Part shown: piece after piece, positions 25,593 to 34,522 of the stretch
How the letters are laid out: the number at the start of each line of letters is the position of its first letter
Position numbering within the stretch: position 1 is the stretch's first letter
Source of the DNA: JAQBDA01 sp963709875
GTDB lineage: Bacteria; Chloroflexota; Anaerolineae; Anaerolineales; UBA4823
Direction of reading: 5' to 3'
NCBI GenBank assembly: GCA_963709875.1
Contig: CAVPYB010000002.1
Location: 124,001-188,000 of the forward strand
Length of the DNA: 64,000 nucleotides
The notes under the pieces: generated by a model
Seen by the model: only the letters and a program-made list of their open reading frames with translations
The model's database searches: none
Told to the model about the DNA's origin: nothing
Made by a program: the position numbers and the translations under genes

Positions 25593-27752
25593 ATGGCAGG
25601 TCCATTGAGAGCCTCACCAAAGAAGCAATTTGCTTTGTACGGTAAAGATCCCACCCGCCGGGTAGTGTTAATTTGGCTGGTGGTACTCATGCTGGTGATC
25701 GCGGGTGCTGTGCTCAGCGGGCGATTGATTGGCATGCCACAATTGGTGCAAGCGCAGCGTGCCCCTGAACAGTCTGATGGGCTGCTGCCTGGAAGCTCTC
25801 AGCAAGGTAAAACAAGCAATATCGTGCAGATTACTCAAACCGCGACGGCGTTCAGCGCTTCGCCTACTATCTCGAGCAGGCAAACCGAACAATCCACTAA
25901 ACAACAAAGCCCATCCCCGACCAGCACATCAGGTAGCCCAGCTTCAGCGATTGCTCCGGTCCAGTCAGTTCCCTTACCTCATCCCCCATCGAACACAGGC
26001 ACGATCATCCTGGCTATGGATGAAGGGCAGTATTCTCACCTGTTTGCCTTCCACCCGCTCTCTTTGCCATTCACCCGGCTAACCAGTGGACATTGGAAAG
26101 ACATCCAACCGGAAACATCTCCGGACGGCAGGAGTGTTGTTTTCAGCTCGAATAGGTCGGGGCAGTGGGACCTTTACAGTCTCGATCTGGTAAGCGGGGA
26201 GATGACACAGTTGACCGATACACCGGAATATGATGGGGCTCCTTCCTGGTCACCAGATGGGCAGTGGCTGGTGTTTGAAACTTACTTGACAGAAAACGTC
26301 GTCATCGAGCCTACTGCAACCCCGGAAAGCAGCCCTGGCATTACCCAAACGCCGCCTGCTCCGGTAAGGGTGGAAAGCCTAGAACTGATGATCTTGCCGG
26401 TCAGCAGCGATGGAGTCAAGCAAGCCCCGATCCGGCTGACGAACAGCCCGGCTGCCGATTTTTCGCCCTCCTGGTCTCCAACCGGGCGCAAAATCCTGTT
26501 TACTTCCAACCGCAGCGGAGATGAGGAGATCTGGCTTGCAGACCTGGATAGGATCGATGATCGCTTCCAGAACATCAGTAAGAACCCATTAACATTGGAT
26601 CGCAGTCCCAGATGGTCGAAGGATGGGACAAAGCTGTTATGGACGGGGTGTATGGATGGGTTCTGCAGCATCCAGGTACTGGAAACAGATGCCGGTGCGA
26701 AGTCCCTTCGCAATCTCGGAAGTGGTGACATGGCTGCCTGGAGCCCGGACGGCAGCGCCGTGATATCGACACTCAACACGCCGAACCGGGTGTACCTCAC
26801 CGGCTACCAACTGCAAGGCTCAGGTTTACTCATGCCTCCTCTTGCTTTACACGGGGCAGTCCAGGGTATTACATGGGGCAGATACACTCTGGACGAGCAC
26901 AGCATGGAGGCCTTTGAACTGACCGCCCAGATCACCCCCTCACCAGCCTGGCAGGCTGCACTCACCCCGGTTGCCGAGGTTCCCAATGGGCGACAGCGTG
27001 TTGTAGAGCTGCCGGATGTTGAAGCACCTTACCCGATGTTAAATGATATGGTGGACGAGGCATATCTCGCCTTACGGGGTGACCTCGCAGATCTCATCGG
27101 CTGGGATTACCTCTCTACTCTTGAGAACGCCTTCGTTCCTCTGACGTCGCCTCTATTCCCTGGTTTTCTCGGCGATTGGCTGTACTCCGCCCGTGCGATC
27201 GCCATCAATCCCGCCCCGATAAATGCAGGATGGATGGCAGTCGTACGCGAGGATTTTGGCTCGCAGACCTACTGGCGCGTATACCTGCGCACACGCTTTC
27301 AGGACGGTACACAAGGCGCGCCGCTCCACCGCCAAATCTGGAATTTCAACGCCCGCAACAGCGGCAACCCGGTACATTACGAGCAGGGCGGTGCACTGAC
27401 ATCACAGATACCACCGGGATACTGGCTTGACTTCACCCAGCTGGCAGCCAGCTACGGGTGGGAACGCTTGCCTGCACTAACGACATGGCGCTCTGCACTT
27501 GCTGCATCCCGTTTTAACGAATTTATCGTCAGCGATGGGCGCGATTGGCTATCTGCCATGCAAGAGATCTACCCGGCTGAAGCGCTGGCAACACCCACTC
27601 CGGTACTGCCCCCCACATACACACCAACAGCAACTCGCTGGCCAACACGCACAGCTACATTTACACGCACCCCCTGGCCAACACGGACACCCACCCCAAC
27701 ACGCACACCAACCCAGACAAGAACCCCGACCCAAGTCAGTCCTACACCATGA
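25593..27752 (+). CDS. Membrane-anchored extracellular TolB/PD40-type beta-propeller protein
   Basis: The 719-residue protein has a short cytoplasmic N-terminus, one membrane span (about residues 28-48), and a Ser/Thr/Pro/Gln-rich linker to about 130. Propeller blades follow with WD40-like PD40 motifs (TSPDGRSVVFSSNRSGQWDL, PSWSPDGQWLVF, SWSPTGRKILFTSNRSGDEEIW, RWSKDGTKLLW). A second region (residues about 470-650, SARAIAINPAPINAGWMAV) is unrecognised. The last 50 residues are Thr/Pro/Arg repeats (PTRTPTPTRTPTQ). It resembles the exported PD40 proteins common in Chloroflexota. The stop overlaps the next ATG, so the M23 endopeptidase is coupled. Confidence 0.85.
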   Translation: MAGPLRASPKKQFALYGKDPTRRVVLIWLVVLMLVIAGAVLSGRLIGMPQLVQAQRAPEQSDGLLPGSSQQGKTSNIVQITQTATAFSASPTISSRQTEQSTKQQSPSPTSTSGSPASAIAPVQSVPLPHPPSNTGTIILAMDEGQYSHLFAFHPLSLPFTRLTSGHWKDIQPETSPDGRSVVFSSNRSGQWDLYSLDLVSGEMTQLTDTPEYDGAPSWSPDGQWLVFETYLTENVVIEPTATPESSPGITQTPPAPVRVESLELMILPVSSDGVKQAPIRLTNSPAADFSPSWSPTGRKILFTSNRSGDEEIWLADLDRIDDRFQNISKNPLTLDRSPRWSKDGTKLLWTGCMDGFCSIQVLETDAGAKSLRNLGSGDMAAWSPDGSAVISTLNTPNRVYLTGYQLQGSGLLMPPLALHGAVQGITWGRYTLDEHSMEAFELTAQITPSPAWQAALTPVAEVPNGRQRVVELPDVEAPYPMLNDMVDEAYLALRGDLADLIGWDYLSTLENAFVPLTSPLFPGFLGDWLYSARAIAINPAPINAGWMAVVREDFGSQTYWRVYLRTRFQDGTQGAPLHRQIWNFNARNSGNPVHYEQGGALTSQIPPGYWLDFTQLAASYGWERLPALTTWRSALAASRFNEFIVSDGRDWLSAMQEIYPAEALATPTPVLPPTYTPTATRWPTRTATFTRTPWPTRTPTPTRTPTQTRTPTQVSPTP

Positions 27753-28900
27753 GCCGGTATATCCGAAGCGCGGTGATGGTGCTCATTCTGCTTTCCGCGG
27801 GCTGTAAGCTCCCCTCACCGACTCCCGCTGCGCAAATCAATACAATTACGGCTGCTGCCCCCATTCAAACAGCAACCAACCCGCCTTCTGAAGATATTTG
27901 GCCTTCACCGAGTGCCGTGCTGGCAGCAGATGGATTGTCCACCATCAGCCAGCAGCAGGTTTCAGCTCCGCTCCCCAGCCCTGTCTCAGATCCACTCAGG
28001 TTCGTATTCCCAACCCCCGGTCCGGTGCCGGTGTCCGCGTGGCGGCCTCCCCTTTACCCGACCCCATGGGCACCGACCGAGTACGATCACTTCTTCTTCT
28101 CCCGTCCAATAGCCGCAGATGAGATCAACTGGCCGTTGGCAGACTACCGCTACGGGGGAGTCTTCCTTCCCGGGGTGGTGCATACCGGTATCGATATCCC
28201 TGCCAGGCTCTGGACTCCGGTCCTGGCAGCAGGTCCTGGGCGTGTCACCTGGGCTGGATACGGTCTGTACCGAGGTGTTGAAGATCCCACTGACCCATAC
28301 GGACTCGCCGTGGCGATCAAACATGATTTTGGCTACCAGGGGGAGACGCTGTATACCATCTACGGACATCTAAACCGTGTAGACGTGGTTGTCGGGCAGC
28401 AGGTAGCCGCTGGAGAGATGCTCGGTCTGAGCGGCGAAACAGGGAAAGTGACCGGACCGCACCTGCATTTCGAAGTCCGGATCGGTAAGAATAATTACTT
28501 CGTCAGCCGCAACCCAGAGCTGTGGATGGCACCGCCCCAGGGCTGGGGTATTCTTACCGCACGGGTGATGAACAGCACGGGTGAGCTGCTCGCTGGGCAG
28601 ACTGTCACCGTAATCTCTGTCAAGAGTGGGCAGACATGGTATGTTAACACCTACGGTCGAGGAACGGTCAACAGCGATCCTTACTACCGTGAGAATCTCG
28701 TGCTGGGCGACCTCCCGGCTGGTAGATATAGACTTTGGCTGCCATACGAAGGGTCTACATATAATACCGAACTCGAAATCTTTCCCGGTATGGTAAGCTA
28801 CTTCACATTCCGGGGTAAGAACGGGCTGATAACCGACCCTCCCTCTACACCAAAGCCGGACTTCACGCCGCCCGTAGTAACAGCAACCCCAACCCCTTGA
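27749..28900 (+). CDS. M23-family peptidoglycan endopeptidase lipoprotein
   Basis: The signal peptide ends in the lipobox LSAGC (Cys19), followed by a Pro/Thr-rich linker. The LytM domain has HTGIDIP (first metal His and Asp), the HLNRVDVVVGQQVAAG repeat region and GPHLHFE (HxH zinc motif). A beta-sandwich domain follows the peptidase (LLAGQTVTVIS...GRYRLWLPYEG), then a TATPTP tail. The length is 383 residues. M23 enzymes cut peptide cross-links of the cell wall. It is translationally coupled (ATGA) to the propeller protein. Confidence 0.9.
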   Translation: MSRYIRSAVMVLILLSAGCKLPSPTPAAQINTITAAAPIQTATNPPSEDIWPSPSAVLAADGLSTISQQQVSAPLPSPVSDPLRFVFPTPGPVPVSAWRPPLYPTPWAPTEYDHFFFSRPIAADEINWPLADYRYGGVFLPGVVHTGIDIPARLWTPVLAAGPGRVTWAGYGLYRGVEDPTDPYGLAVAIKHDFGYQGETLYTIYGHLNRVDVVVGQQVAAGEMLGLSGETGKVTGPHLHFEVRIGKNNYFVSRNPELWMAPPQGWGILTARVMNSTGELLAGQTVTVISVKSGQTWYVNTYGRGTVNSDPYYRENLVLGDLPAGRYRLWLPYEGSTYNTELEIFPGMVSYFTFRGKNGLITDPPSTPKPDFTPPVVTATPTP

Positions 28901-28924
28901 CATCCAGAACATTTGTGCTACACT
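28897..28924 (+). promoter_or_regulatory. recA promoter with an overlapping LexA-like (SOS) box
   Basis: TTGACA (28897-28902), a 16-base spacer, and TACACT (28919-28924) form a promoter; a second -10, TATAAT, lies at 28934-28939. Within the spacer GAACatttGTGC (28907-28918) is one base from the Gram-positive-type LexA half-site pair GAAC-N4-GTTC. Position and gene fit SOS control; no lexA is in the window. Confidence 0.55.
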
Positions 28925-29060
28925 TAGTACAGGTATAATCGCTTAGAATTTACGCAGTTTGGGAATTATGAGGGTGTGAAGGCGTGCGCTTCACGCCCTG
29001 ATACCACCCCAACCGCGAAATTCCTTCCACAGTTATTTACGCGCAGAGGAGATAACAATC

Positions 29061-30140
29061 ATGGCTCGAAAAAACACATCCGATGATGAGCGTTCTGGAT
29101 CGAAAGATATTGCTCTTGACAAAGCACTCAGCGACATATCCAAGCGGTACGGCGATGGAGCGATCATGCGTCTTGGTGAAGCGCAGCACCTGGTTGTTGA
29201 TGCCATCCCCACCGGGTCTCTTTCTTTGGATATTGCGCTAGGCGTTGGCGGCATTCCACGCGGCCGCATTACCGAGATCTATGGACCAGAGTCATCCGGT
29301 AAAACCACAATCTGCCAGCATATCGTGGCTGAAGCACAACAAATGGGCGGCACCTGTGCTTTTATTGATATGGAACACGCCCTTGACCCTTCTTATGCTG
29401 CTCGCTGCGGTGTAGACATCGAAAACTTATTGATATCCCAACCCGACATGGGCGAGCAGGCGCTCGAGATCACCGAAGCACTCGTCCGCTCTGGGGCGGT
29501 AGAAGTGATCGTGATCGATTCAGTTGCTGCTCTGGTGCCGCGGGCGGAAATCGAAGGCGATATGGGTGATTCTCCCATGGGTATGCAGGCCCGGTTGATG
29601 TCTCAAGCGCTGCGCAAGTTGTCTGGAGTGATTAAGCAGACCAATACCGCTGTCGTGTTCACCAACCAGCTGCGTCAAAAAATCGGGGTGATGTTCGGCA
29701 ATCCTGAAACCACCACCGGCGGCATGGCGCTCAAGTTCTACTCGTCCGTCCGTCTGGATGTGCGCAGAATTCAATCGATCAAGCTGGGGTCTGAGATCAT
29801 CGGCAACCGCACCCGGGTAAGAGTGGTGAAGAACAAGGTTGCGCCACCCTTCCGAACGGCAGAGTTCGACATTATGTACAACGAAGGTATATCCAAATCG
29901 GGCGATCTGATCGACCTGGCAACCCAGCTCGATATTATCGCCAAACGCGGTTCGTTCTATTCATACGGAGATGTACGGCTTGGGCAGGGACGCGAAAACG
30001 CAAAGGAATTCTTAAGACAGAATCTCGATATGGCTGACGAGATCGAATTGGCGATACGTGAGCAGTCACTCAGCGGGGTGATGCCGTCACCCTTTGGTGA
30101 GGAAGACGACGAGGCCAGTCTGGATGATGGTGAAATGTAA
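29061..30140 (+). CDS. recA: Recombinase RecA
   Basis: This is the DNA strand-exchange and SOS co-protease protein. Walker A is GPESSGKTT (near residue 75). MAW-type contacts, the VIDSVAALVPRAEIEGDMGD loop L1 region, the TNQLRQKIGVMFGNPETTTGG loop L2, and an acidic C-terminal tail (EEDDEASLDDGEM) are present. The length is 359 residues. The start has AGGAG about 9 bases upstream. The frame is intact, in contrast to dprA. Confidence 0.98.
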   Translation: MARKNTSDDERSGSKDIALDKALSDISKRYGDGAIMRLGEAQHLVVDAIPTGSLSLDIALGVGGIPRGRITEIYGPESSGKTTICQHIVAEAQQMGGTCAFIDMEHALDPSYAARCGVDIENLLISQPDMGEQALEITEALVRSGAVEVIVIDSVAALVPRAEIEGDMGDSPMGMQARLMSQALRKLSGVIKQTNTAVVFTNQLRQKIGVMFGNPETTTGGMALKFYSSVRLDVRRIQSIKLGSEIIGNRTRVRVVKNKVAPPFRTAEFDIMYNEGISKSGDLIDLATQLDIIAKRGSFYSYGDVRLGQGRENAKEFLRQNLDMADEIELAIREQSLSGVMPSPFGEEDDEASLDDGEM

Positions 30141-30172
30141 ACCTTGCTCGACCAACTGCTCGAATTAGCTTA

Positions 30173-30754
30173 ATGAAAATATCGTTCCGCTCTGCGACAC
30201 GCGGTTTTCCCCACAGCTTATTGGTGCTTGGGCTGTGCCTGATGTTATGCTCGTGTGCAGGGCAGTCCCCCAGCCAGACGGAGGTGCCCGTATTCAGGCC
30301 GCCCACTGTGTCTGCCTCCAGGGTGCCTCCTCCTGCATCTGCAGAGCCCGATGCCATTGCTTCGCCGATCCCCTCGCAACCGGTCACCACTCCTACGCCT
30401 GACTGCACAAGCAACCTGACGTTCCTCGAAGATATCACCATTCCAGACGGTTCGGTAGTCCAGCCGGAAGAACTGTTGGAAAAAACCTGGTTAGTAGAGA
30501 ACAGCGGCTCCTGTAATTGGGATAGCAGGTATCGCCTGAAGCTCGTCGCCGGTCCTGCGTTGAATGTGTCCGCCGAGCAAGCCCTATATCCCACCCGCAG
30601 TGGTTCACAGGCTCTTATCCGGATAGTTTTTACTGCTCCGTTGGAACCAGGAGAGTATCGTAGTGCCTGGCAGGCTTACGATTCACAGGGGGTCGCGTTT
30701 GGGGAGTCGATATTCATCGATGTCGTCGTTGTCCCTGCCGCCAACCCACCATAG
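30173..30754 (+). CDS. Lipoprotein with an NBR1-Ig-like domain
   Basis: This is a 193-residue exported protein: hydrophobic signal peptide with Cys28 in a lipobox-like LCSC, a Pro/Ser/Thr linker to about 76, then one Ig-like domain (LTFLEDITIPDGS, KTWLVENSGSCNW, YRLKLVAG, PGEYRSAWQAYDSQG) of the NBR1 central type. In Chloroflexota such domains are common on secreted and wall-associated proteins; the function is unknown, probably binding. The ATG is 33 bases after recA, without an obvious ribosome site. Confidence 0.82.
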   Translation: MKISFRSATRGFPHSLLVLGLCLMLCSCAGQSPSQTEVPVFRPPTVSASRVPPPASAEPDAIASPIPSQPVTTPTPDCTSNLTFLEDITIPDGSVVQPEELLEKTWLVENSGSCNWDSRYRLKLVAGPALNVSAEQALYPTRSGSQALIRIVFTAPLEPGEYRSAWQAYDSQGVAFGESIFIDVVVVPAANPP

Positions 30755-30906
30755 ATACGGTCCTAAAATTCTCCTGCCCTCTGAAGTGCGGCTTTCCAAT
30801 GACGCCAATTTTTTTTGGATATTCAGCAAACCTGCTGCGGTATCTTCCAGCTCATACCAATATTCGCAGGATGAATTCGAGCTCCTGATATCGATTGCAG
30901 GTGGAA

Positions 30907-31413
30907 TTATCCTTGAACTGGTGGGGGTGTGTCAAAAATCAGTACCAATGCCAGGATTACTGCTCCCAAAATAATACTAAAATCAGCCAGATTGAATACC
31001 GGCAGGTTATCGATCAAAAAAATATCCGTGACATATCCAACTGCAACCCTGTCGATCAGGTTGCCTGCCGCTCCTCCCAGGATCAGTCCTAATCCTAACC
31101 CGATTGGCAGAATATTTCGCCGCTGGATGATCCGGGGGTATAAGAAAAGAATGGCGATACAGGCGATCTCGCTGACCGCTATAAACAATCCGTTCGTACC
31201 TTTCAAGATCCCTAGAGTCGCACCAGTATTCCAGGTGTGAACGATGACGGCGTAATCGCTAACCCACTCCCAAGGTATCCAGGCCTCACCAACCGCCAGG
31301 AATTCTCGCACCAGGAGCTTGGCAACCTGATCTATGACTATCACAAGCCCTGCCAGGATCAGCAGATATGCATAACCCCATTTCTGACGGTCGATTGTCC
31401 TCATCTTATCCAC
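30907..31413 (-). CDS. lspA: Lipoprotein signal peptidase
   Basis: This membrane aspartyl protease cleaves prolipoprotein signal peptides. The four membrane spans and both catalytic-Asp motifs are present: GAAGNLIDRVAVGYVTDIF and FNLADFSIILG. VIDQVAK near residue 27 is also typical. The length is 168 residues. It is relevant to the several lipoproteins in this window (M23, NBR1-like, lytic transglycosylase). Confidence 0.95.
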   Translation of the reverse strand: MDKMRTIDRQKWGYAYLLILAGLVIVIDQVAKLLVREFLAVGEAWIPWEWVSDYAVIVHTWNTGATLGILKGTNGLFIAVSEIACIAILFLYPRIIQRRNILPIGLGLGLILGGAAGNLIDRVAVGYVTDIFLIDNLPVFNLADFSIILGAVILALVLIFDTPPPVQG

Positions 31414-31458
31414 GATGTCTGAAACTTTTGCATAGACTTCAGCAACAGGCGTACAGAA

Positions 31459-31490
31459 CGAGGCCCTATTACAATCACAATAGAGCCTCG
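31459..31490 (-). terminator. Hairpin terminator after the small secreted protein gene
   Basis: CGAGGC...CTATT pairs with AATAG...GCCTCG (31459-31470 with 31479-31490, one mismatch). On the minus strand the stem is followed by TTCTGT, a short T-rich end. It separates the secreted protein gene from lspA. Confidence 0.55.
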
Positions 31491-31552
31491 CAGCATTTTG
31501 TTCCTCGATAAACGATAGTTTCTATATCCGACCAGTTCAGTCGGGGTTCTGG

Positions 31553-31942
31553 TTAATAGGCGAACCTGAATTTGGTTACACCCGGGTCCCGATTCCAGTT
31601 CGGCTTTTCCATGGAGGGCTCTCCAGGGAAGCGAGGAGCAGACTTGTTCCCCCAGGCAGCACAAGGGGTGAAAGTCAGCTTGAGGTTGTGATTCATATCG
31701 ACTGTTCCGGACTTAGTCTTTCCGCAAGCAGTCACCTGTGCATTGTAAACCTCTCGCTCGATGGTGAACTTAGCGGTCGAATTTGGTCCAACTACGAGAA
31801 ATGAGTATGGAAACTCCATGCTAATGATCACATTCTGGTCGCTCTTGTTTTTCACAGTCAGGGTAGCGGGGAATGGATTGGCAGCCACGAGAATAACAAC
31901 CATAATTAGTAGTACAACGAGCACTAATAATCCTTTTTTCAT
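31553..31942 (-). CDS. Small secreted or membrane-anchored protein of unknown function
   Basis: This is a 129-residue protein with a strongly hydrophobic N-terminal segment (residues 4-21) and an Ig-like beta-strand pattern after it (ATLTVKNKSDQNVIISMEF, NSTAKFTI). Two Cys (in TACGKT and FTPCAAW) could form a disulfide, suggesting export. The start has a perfect AGGAGGG ribosome site. A strong promoter and a 140-base structured leader precede it (listed). I do not recognise a family. Confidence 0.72.
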   Translation of the reverse strand: MKKGLLVLVVLLIMVVILVAANPFPATLTVKNKSDQNVIISMEFPYSFLVVGPNSTAKFTIEREVYNAQVTACGKTKSGTVDMNHNLKLTFTPCAAWGNKSAPRFPGEPSMEKPNWNRDPGVTKFRFAY

Positions 31943-32086
31943 GATATTGCCCTCCTAACTCGAAACGTAGTCTTGCGCTTATTGTTGGTTGTTCCTGGAT
32001 GTGGGATCACGACAGATGATCTTGGTTGAGCTTCCGCCCTATTATTGCCCTCCTTTCAGGCGACCCGGTCCCACAGCTTCGCCCTG
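31943..32086 (-). ncRNA. Structured 5' leader of the small secreted protein gene, possible cis-regulatory RNA
   Basis: Between the promoter and the start codon there are about 140 transcribed bases. Stem 1 pairs GGCGA (32083-32079) with TCGCC (32063-32059). Its loop contains TGTGGGA (32075-32069), which is the exact complement of a downstream TCCCACA (32006-32000), so a pseudoknot or alternative pairing is possible. A further GATCA/TGATC stem (32021-32005) overlaps that element. The block AGGAGGGCAATA occurs twice, at the gene's own ribosome site and about 96 bases upstream. I cannot match it to a known riboswitch class. Confidence 0.4.
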
Positions 32087-32092
32087 CGATTA

Positions 32093-32121
32093 ATTATAGC
32101 GATCAAACCTGACTAAGTCAA
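32093..32121 (-). promoter_or_regulatory. Sigma-70-type promoter of the small secreted protein gene
   Basis: On the minus strand TTGACT (32121-32116), a 17-base spacer and a perfect TATAAT (32098-32093). Transcription would start about 32086. Confidence 0.7.
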
Positions 32122-32142
32122 ATTAAAGGTATGCTAAGAACA

Positions 32143-32178
32143 CCAAAAAACAGCTCGCCCAGAGTGCGGCGAGCTGTT
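32143..32178 (-). terminator. Intrinsic terminator of ahcY
   Basis: AACAGCTCGCC (minus strand, 32178-32168) and GGCGAGCTGTT (32159-32149) form an 11-bp stem followed directly by a T6 run. It is a textbook intrinsic terminator 17 bases after the ahcY stop. Confidence 0.9.
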
Positions 32179-32194
32179 CTGAAATACCAAATTC

Positions 32195-33454
32195 TTAGGT
32201 TCCTTCTTCCCAGGAGCTGAGGTACTTTACCTGCTCCGCTGTGAGCACGTCGATCTTGATACCCATTGCTTCCAGCTTGAGCCTGGCTATTTCGCGATCG
32301 ATCTCATCCGGCACGGTATAGACCTTGTTTTCCAGCCTGTCGCTGTTTTTGGCGAGATACTCCGCGGTCAATGCCTGGTTGGCGAACGACATATCCATCA
32401 CACTGGCTGGATGCCCTTCCGCAGACGCCAGGTTGATCAGCCGACCCTCACCAAGCAGGTTTATTCGCCGCCCATCATCCAGAAGATATTGATCAACAAA
32501 TGGTCTCACCAGACGTTTATCAACGGATATATCTTCCAATGCCGGAATGTTGATCTCAACATTGAAGTGACCCGAATTGGCGACGATCGCGCTGTCCTTC
32601 ATGACCTCGAAATGGTGCTTATCAATCACATTGAGATCACCGGTGACAGTGCAGAAGATATCACCAATAGGGGCAGCCTCAGCCATCGGCATCACGCGAA
32701 AACCGTCCATGACCGCCTCCAGGGCCGGCAGCGGGTCTACCTCGGTGACGATGACATTAGAGCCCATGCCGCGAGCACGCATCGCCAGACCACGACCACA
32801 CCACCCGTACCCTGCGACGACGAAGTTCTTACCGGCTAACAATATGTTTGTCGCCCGGATGATCCCGTCGATCGTAGATTGCCCCGTACCATAGCGGTTA
32901 TCAAAAAAGTGCTTGGTCATAGCGTCATTGACTGCGATCACTGGAAATGACAGTGCACCATCCGCCGCCATCGCGCGCAGGCGGATGACACCGGTTGTCG
33001 TCTCCTCTGTGCCGCCGATCATACCATCCAATAAATTGCGGCGATCTTTATGCAGCGTGCCGACCAGGTCTGCACCGTCGTCCATCGTCATATGAGGCTG
33101 GTGGTCGAGAGCGGCGTTGATATGTTTATAGTAAGTAACGTTATTCTCACCCTTGATGGCATAGACCGGGATCTCAAAATGTGTGACCAACGAGGCAGCC
33201 ACATCATCCTGGGTTGACAGCGGATTAGAGGCTGTGAGCACGACATCTGCTCCACCTTCATGGAGTGTTTGCATCAAATTCGCGGTCTCGGTCGTAACGT
33301 GCAGGCAGGCAGAGATACGCAGTCCCTTCAATGGGCGCTCTTTCGAGAAACGTTCCTGGATCAGCCGCAATACGGGCATCTCACGTTCCGCCCACTCGAT
33401 CTTCCGGCGGCCACCTTCAGCCAGTTTTATATCCTTGATATCGTAGTTATCCAT
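32195..33454 (-). CDS. ahcY: Adenosylhomocysteinase (S-adenosylhomocysteine hydrolase)
   Basis: AhcY splits S-adenosylhomocysteine to homocysteine and adenosine with bound NAD. Substrate-site features are LHVTTETANLMQTL, SNPLSTQDDVAA and the YGTGQST motif; the NAD loop is GYGWCGRGLAMRARGMG. The 419 residues lack the roughly 40-residue insertion of the long bacterial form, so it is the short type seen in archaea and thermophiles. It follows a PfkB-family kinase and mtnA in the same direction, all tied to SAM by-products. Some archaeal short AhcY prefer S-inosylhomocysteine, which remains an alternative. Confidence 0.95.
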   Translation of the reverse strand: MDNYDIKDIKLAEGGRRKIEWAEREMPVLRLIQERFSKERPLKGLRISACLHVTTETANLMQTLHEGGADVVLTASNPLSTQDDVAASLVTHFEIPVYAIKGENNVTYYKHINAALDHQPHMTMDDGADLVGTLHKDRRNLLDGMIGGTEETTTGVIRLRAMAADGALSFPVIAVNDAMTKHFFDNRYGTGQSTIDGIIRATNILLAGKNFVVAGYGWCGRGLAMRARGMGSNVIVTEVDPLPALEAVMDGFRVMPMAEAAPIGDIFCTVTGDLNVIDKHHFEVMKDSAIVANSGHFNVEINIPALEDISVDKRLVRPFVDQYLLDDGRRINLLGEGRLINLASAEGHPASVMDMSFANQALTAEYLAKNSDRLENKVYTVPDEIDREIARLKLEAMGIKIDVLTAEQVKYLSSWEEGT

Positions 33455-33513
33455 CCTTTAACTCCATTGTATAGAATTTGGCGAGGTCAACAACTGCAAC
33501 CGAGCGCAGTAGT

Positions 33514-34490
33514 CTACTCAGCCATACGTTTTCCTTGAAGCATAACTTCCAGGCTTTGGTTATCACTAAAGTGCTTATGGTAGCGGGTTATGAACCCCTG
33601 CGGGGTGTAGGAATGACCCTGTGGCCCCTGCTGCTCCAGGCAGTATGTCGCAGCCAGCGCTCCTACCTGACCGCAGGTCTGCAAATCCAACTTATACTGG
33701 TAGGCGGTTAAGAATCCCCCCGGAAAGCATCACCAACCCCGGTCGGGTCGGCGATCTTTTCAGGCTTAACGACGGGGATATCAATTTCCCCAGCCTGGCT
33801 GTAGATTATCGCACCCTGTTCGCCACGGGTGACCACGACGAACTCTACATGGCTGAGCAGTTCAGCGCTCGACATACCGGTCATCTTCTGGATCAAAGCA
33901 TACTCGTAGTCATTGACGAATACTGCATGTGCTCCTTCGATCCCACGCCGCAGGTCGCTGGCAGTCAGGCGGACGATCTGCTGGCTTGGGTCATACAGAT
34001 AAGGCGTATTCAATTCCCGGCATTCATCGACGTAGCGGATCATCGCCTCTGGGTCGTTTGGAGATACCACCACGAAGCCCGGCGGATCATCCTTCAAATC
34101 ATGCAGCGAGAGTTGGGAGGCGTACGCCATCGCTCCCGGGTAAAAGCTGGCGATCTGAGCATTCGACCGGTCGGTGTTGGCGAAGAATGATGCCGTGAAT
34201 ACTCCAGGGACCACTTTCGCCCAGGTGGTATCCACCCCTTTCGATTCCAGCCAGGTGCGATATTCCTCGAAGTCTTCTCCCACGGTGGCAAACAATCGTG
34301 CCCGTACTCCCAGCAGCGCCAGGGTGTAGGCGATATTCGGGGCGGTACCTCCCCGCAGACGCACCATATCCTCGACCAGGAACGACAGGCTGATCGTTTC
34401 CAGTTTTTCCGGCAAAATATGGTCGCGGAAATATCCTGGGAAGATCATCAAATAATCGAAAGCGACTGAACCTGTTAGAACAATATTCAT
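33514..34490 (-). CDS. PfkB-family carbohydrate/nucleoside kinase, frameshifted in a G run
   Basis: This is a ribokinase-fold kinase: MVRLRGGTAPNIAYTLA (substrate glycine motif), GPEKIADPTGVGDAFRG (catalytic Asp and anion hole). The first frame stops at 33708 right after the second signature. The remaining 65 residues (GFLTAYQYKLDLQTCGQVGALAATYCLE, then YTPQGFITRY) lie in the next frame down to 33514. One G missing from the six-G run at 33716-33721 accounts for it. Proteins ending GHSYTP.EF..RY belong to the adenosine kinase-like branch, and the ahcY neighbour (adenosine producer) agrees with adenosine kinase. The repaired length is about 325 residues. Confidence 0.88.
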
Positions 34491-34522
34491 ACGAGCAACC
34501 TGGGATATAGTATTTCCCTTAA

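Noticed and set aside
27590..27735. Repetitive sequence possibly a CRISPR-like or tandem repeat
   Set aside because: The short repeats encode the Thr/Pro/Arg tail of the propeller protein in frame; there are no spacers.
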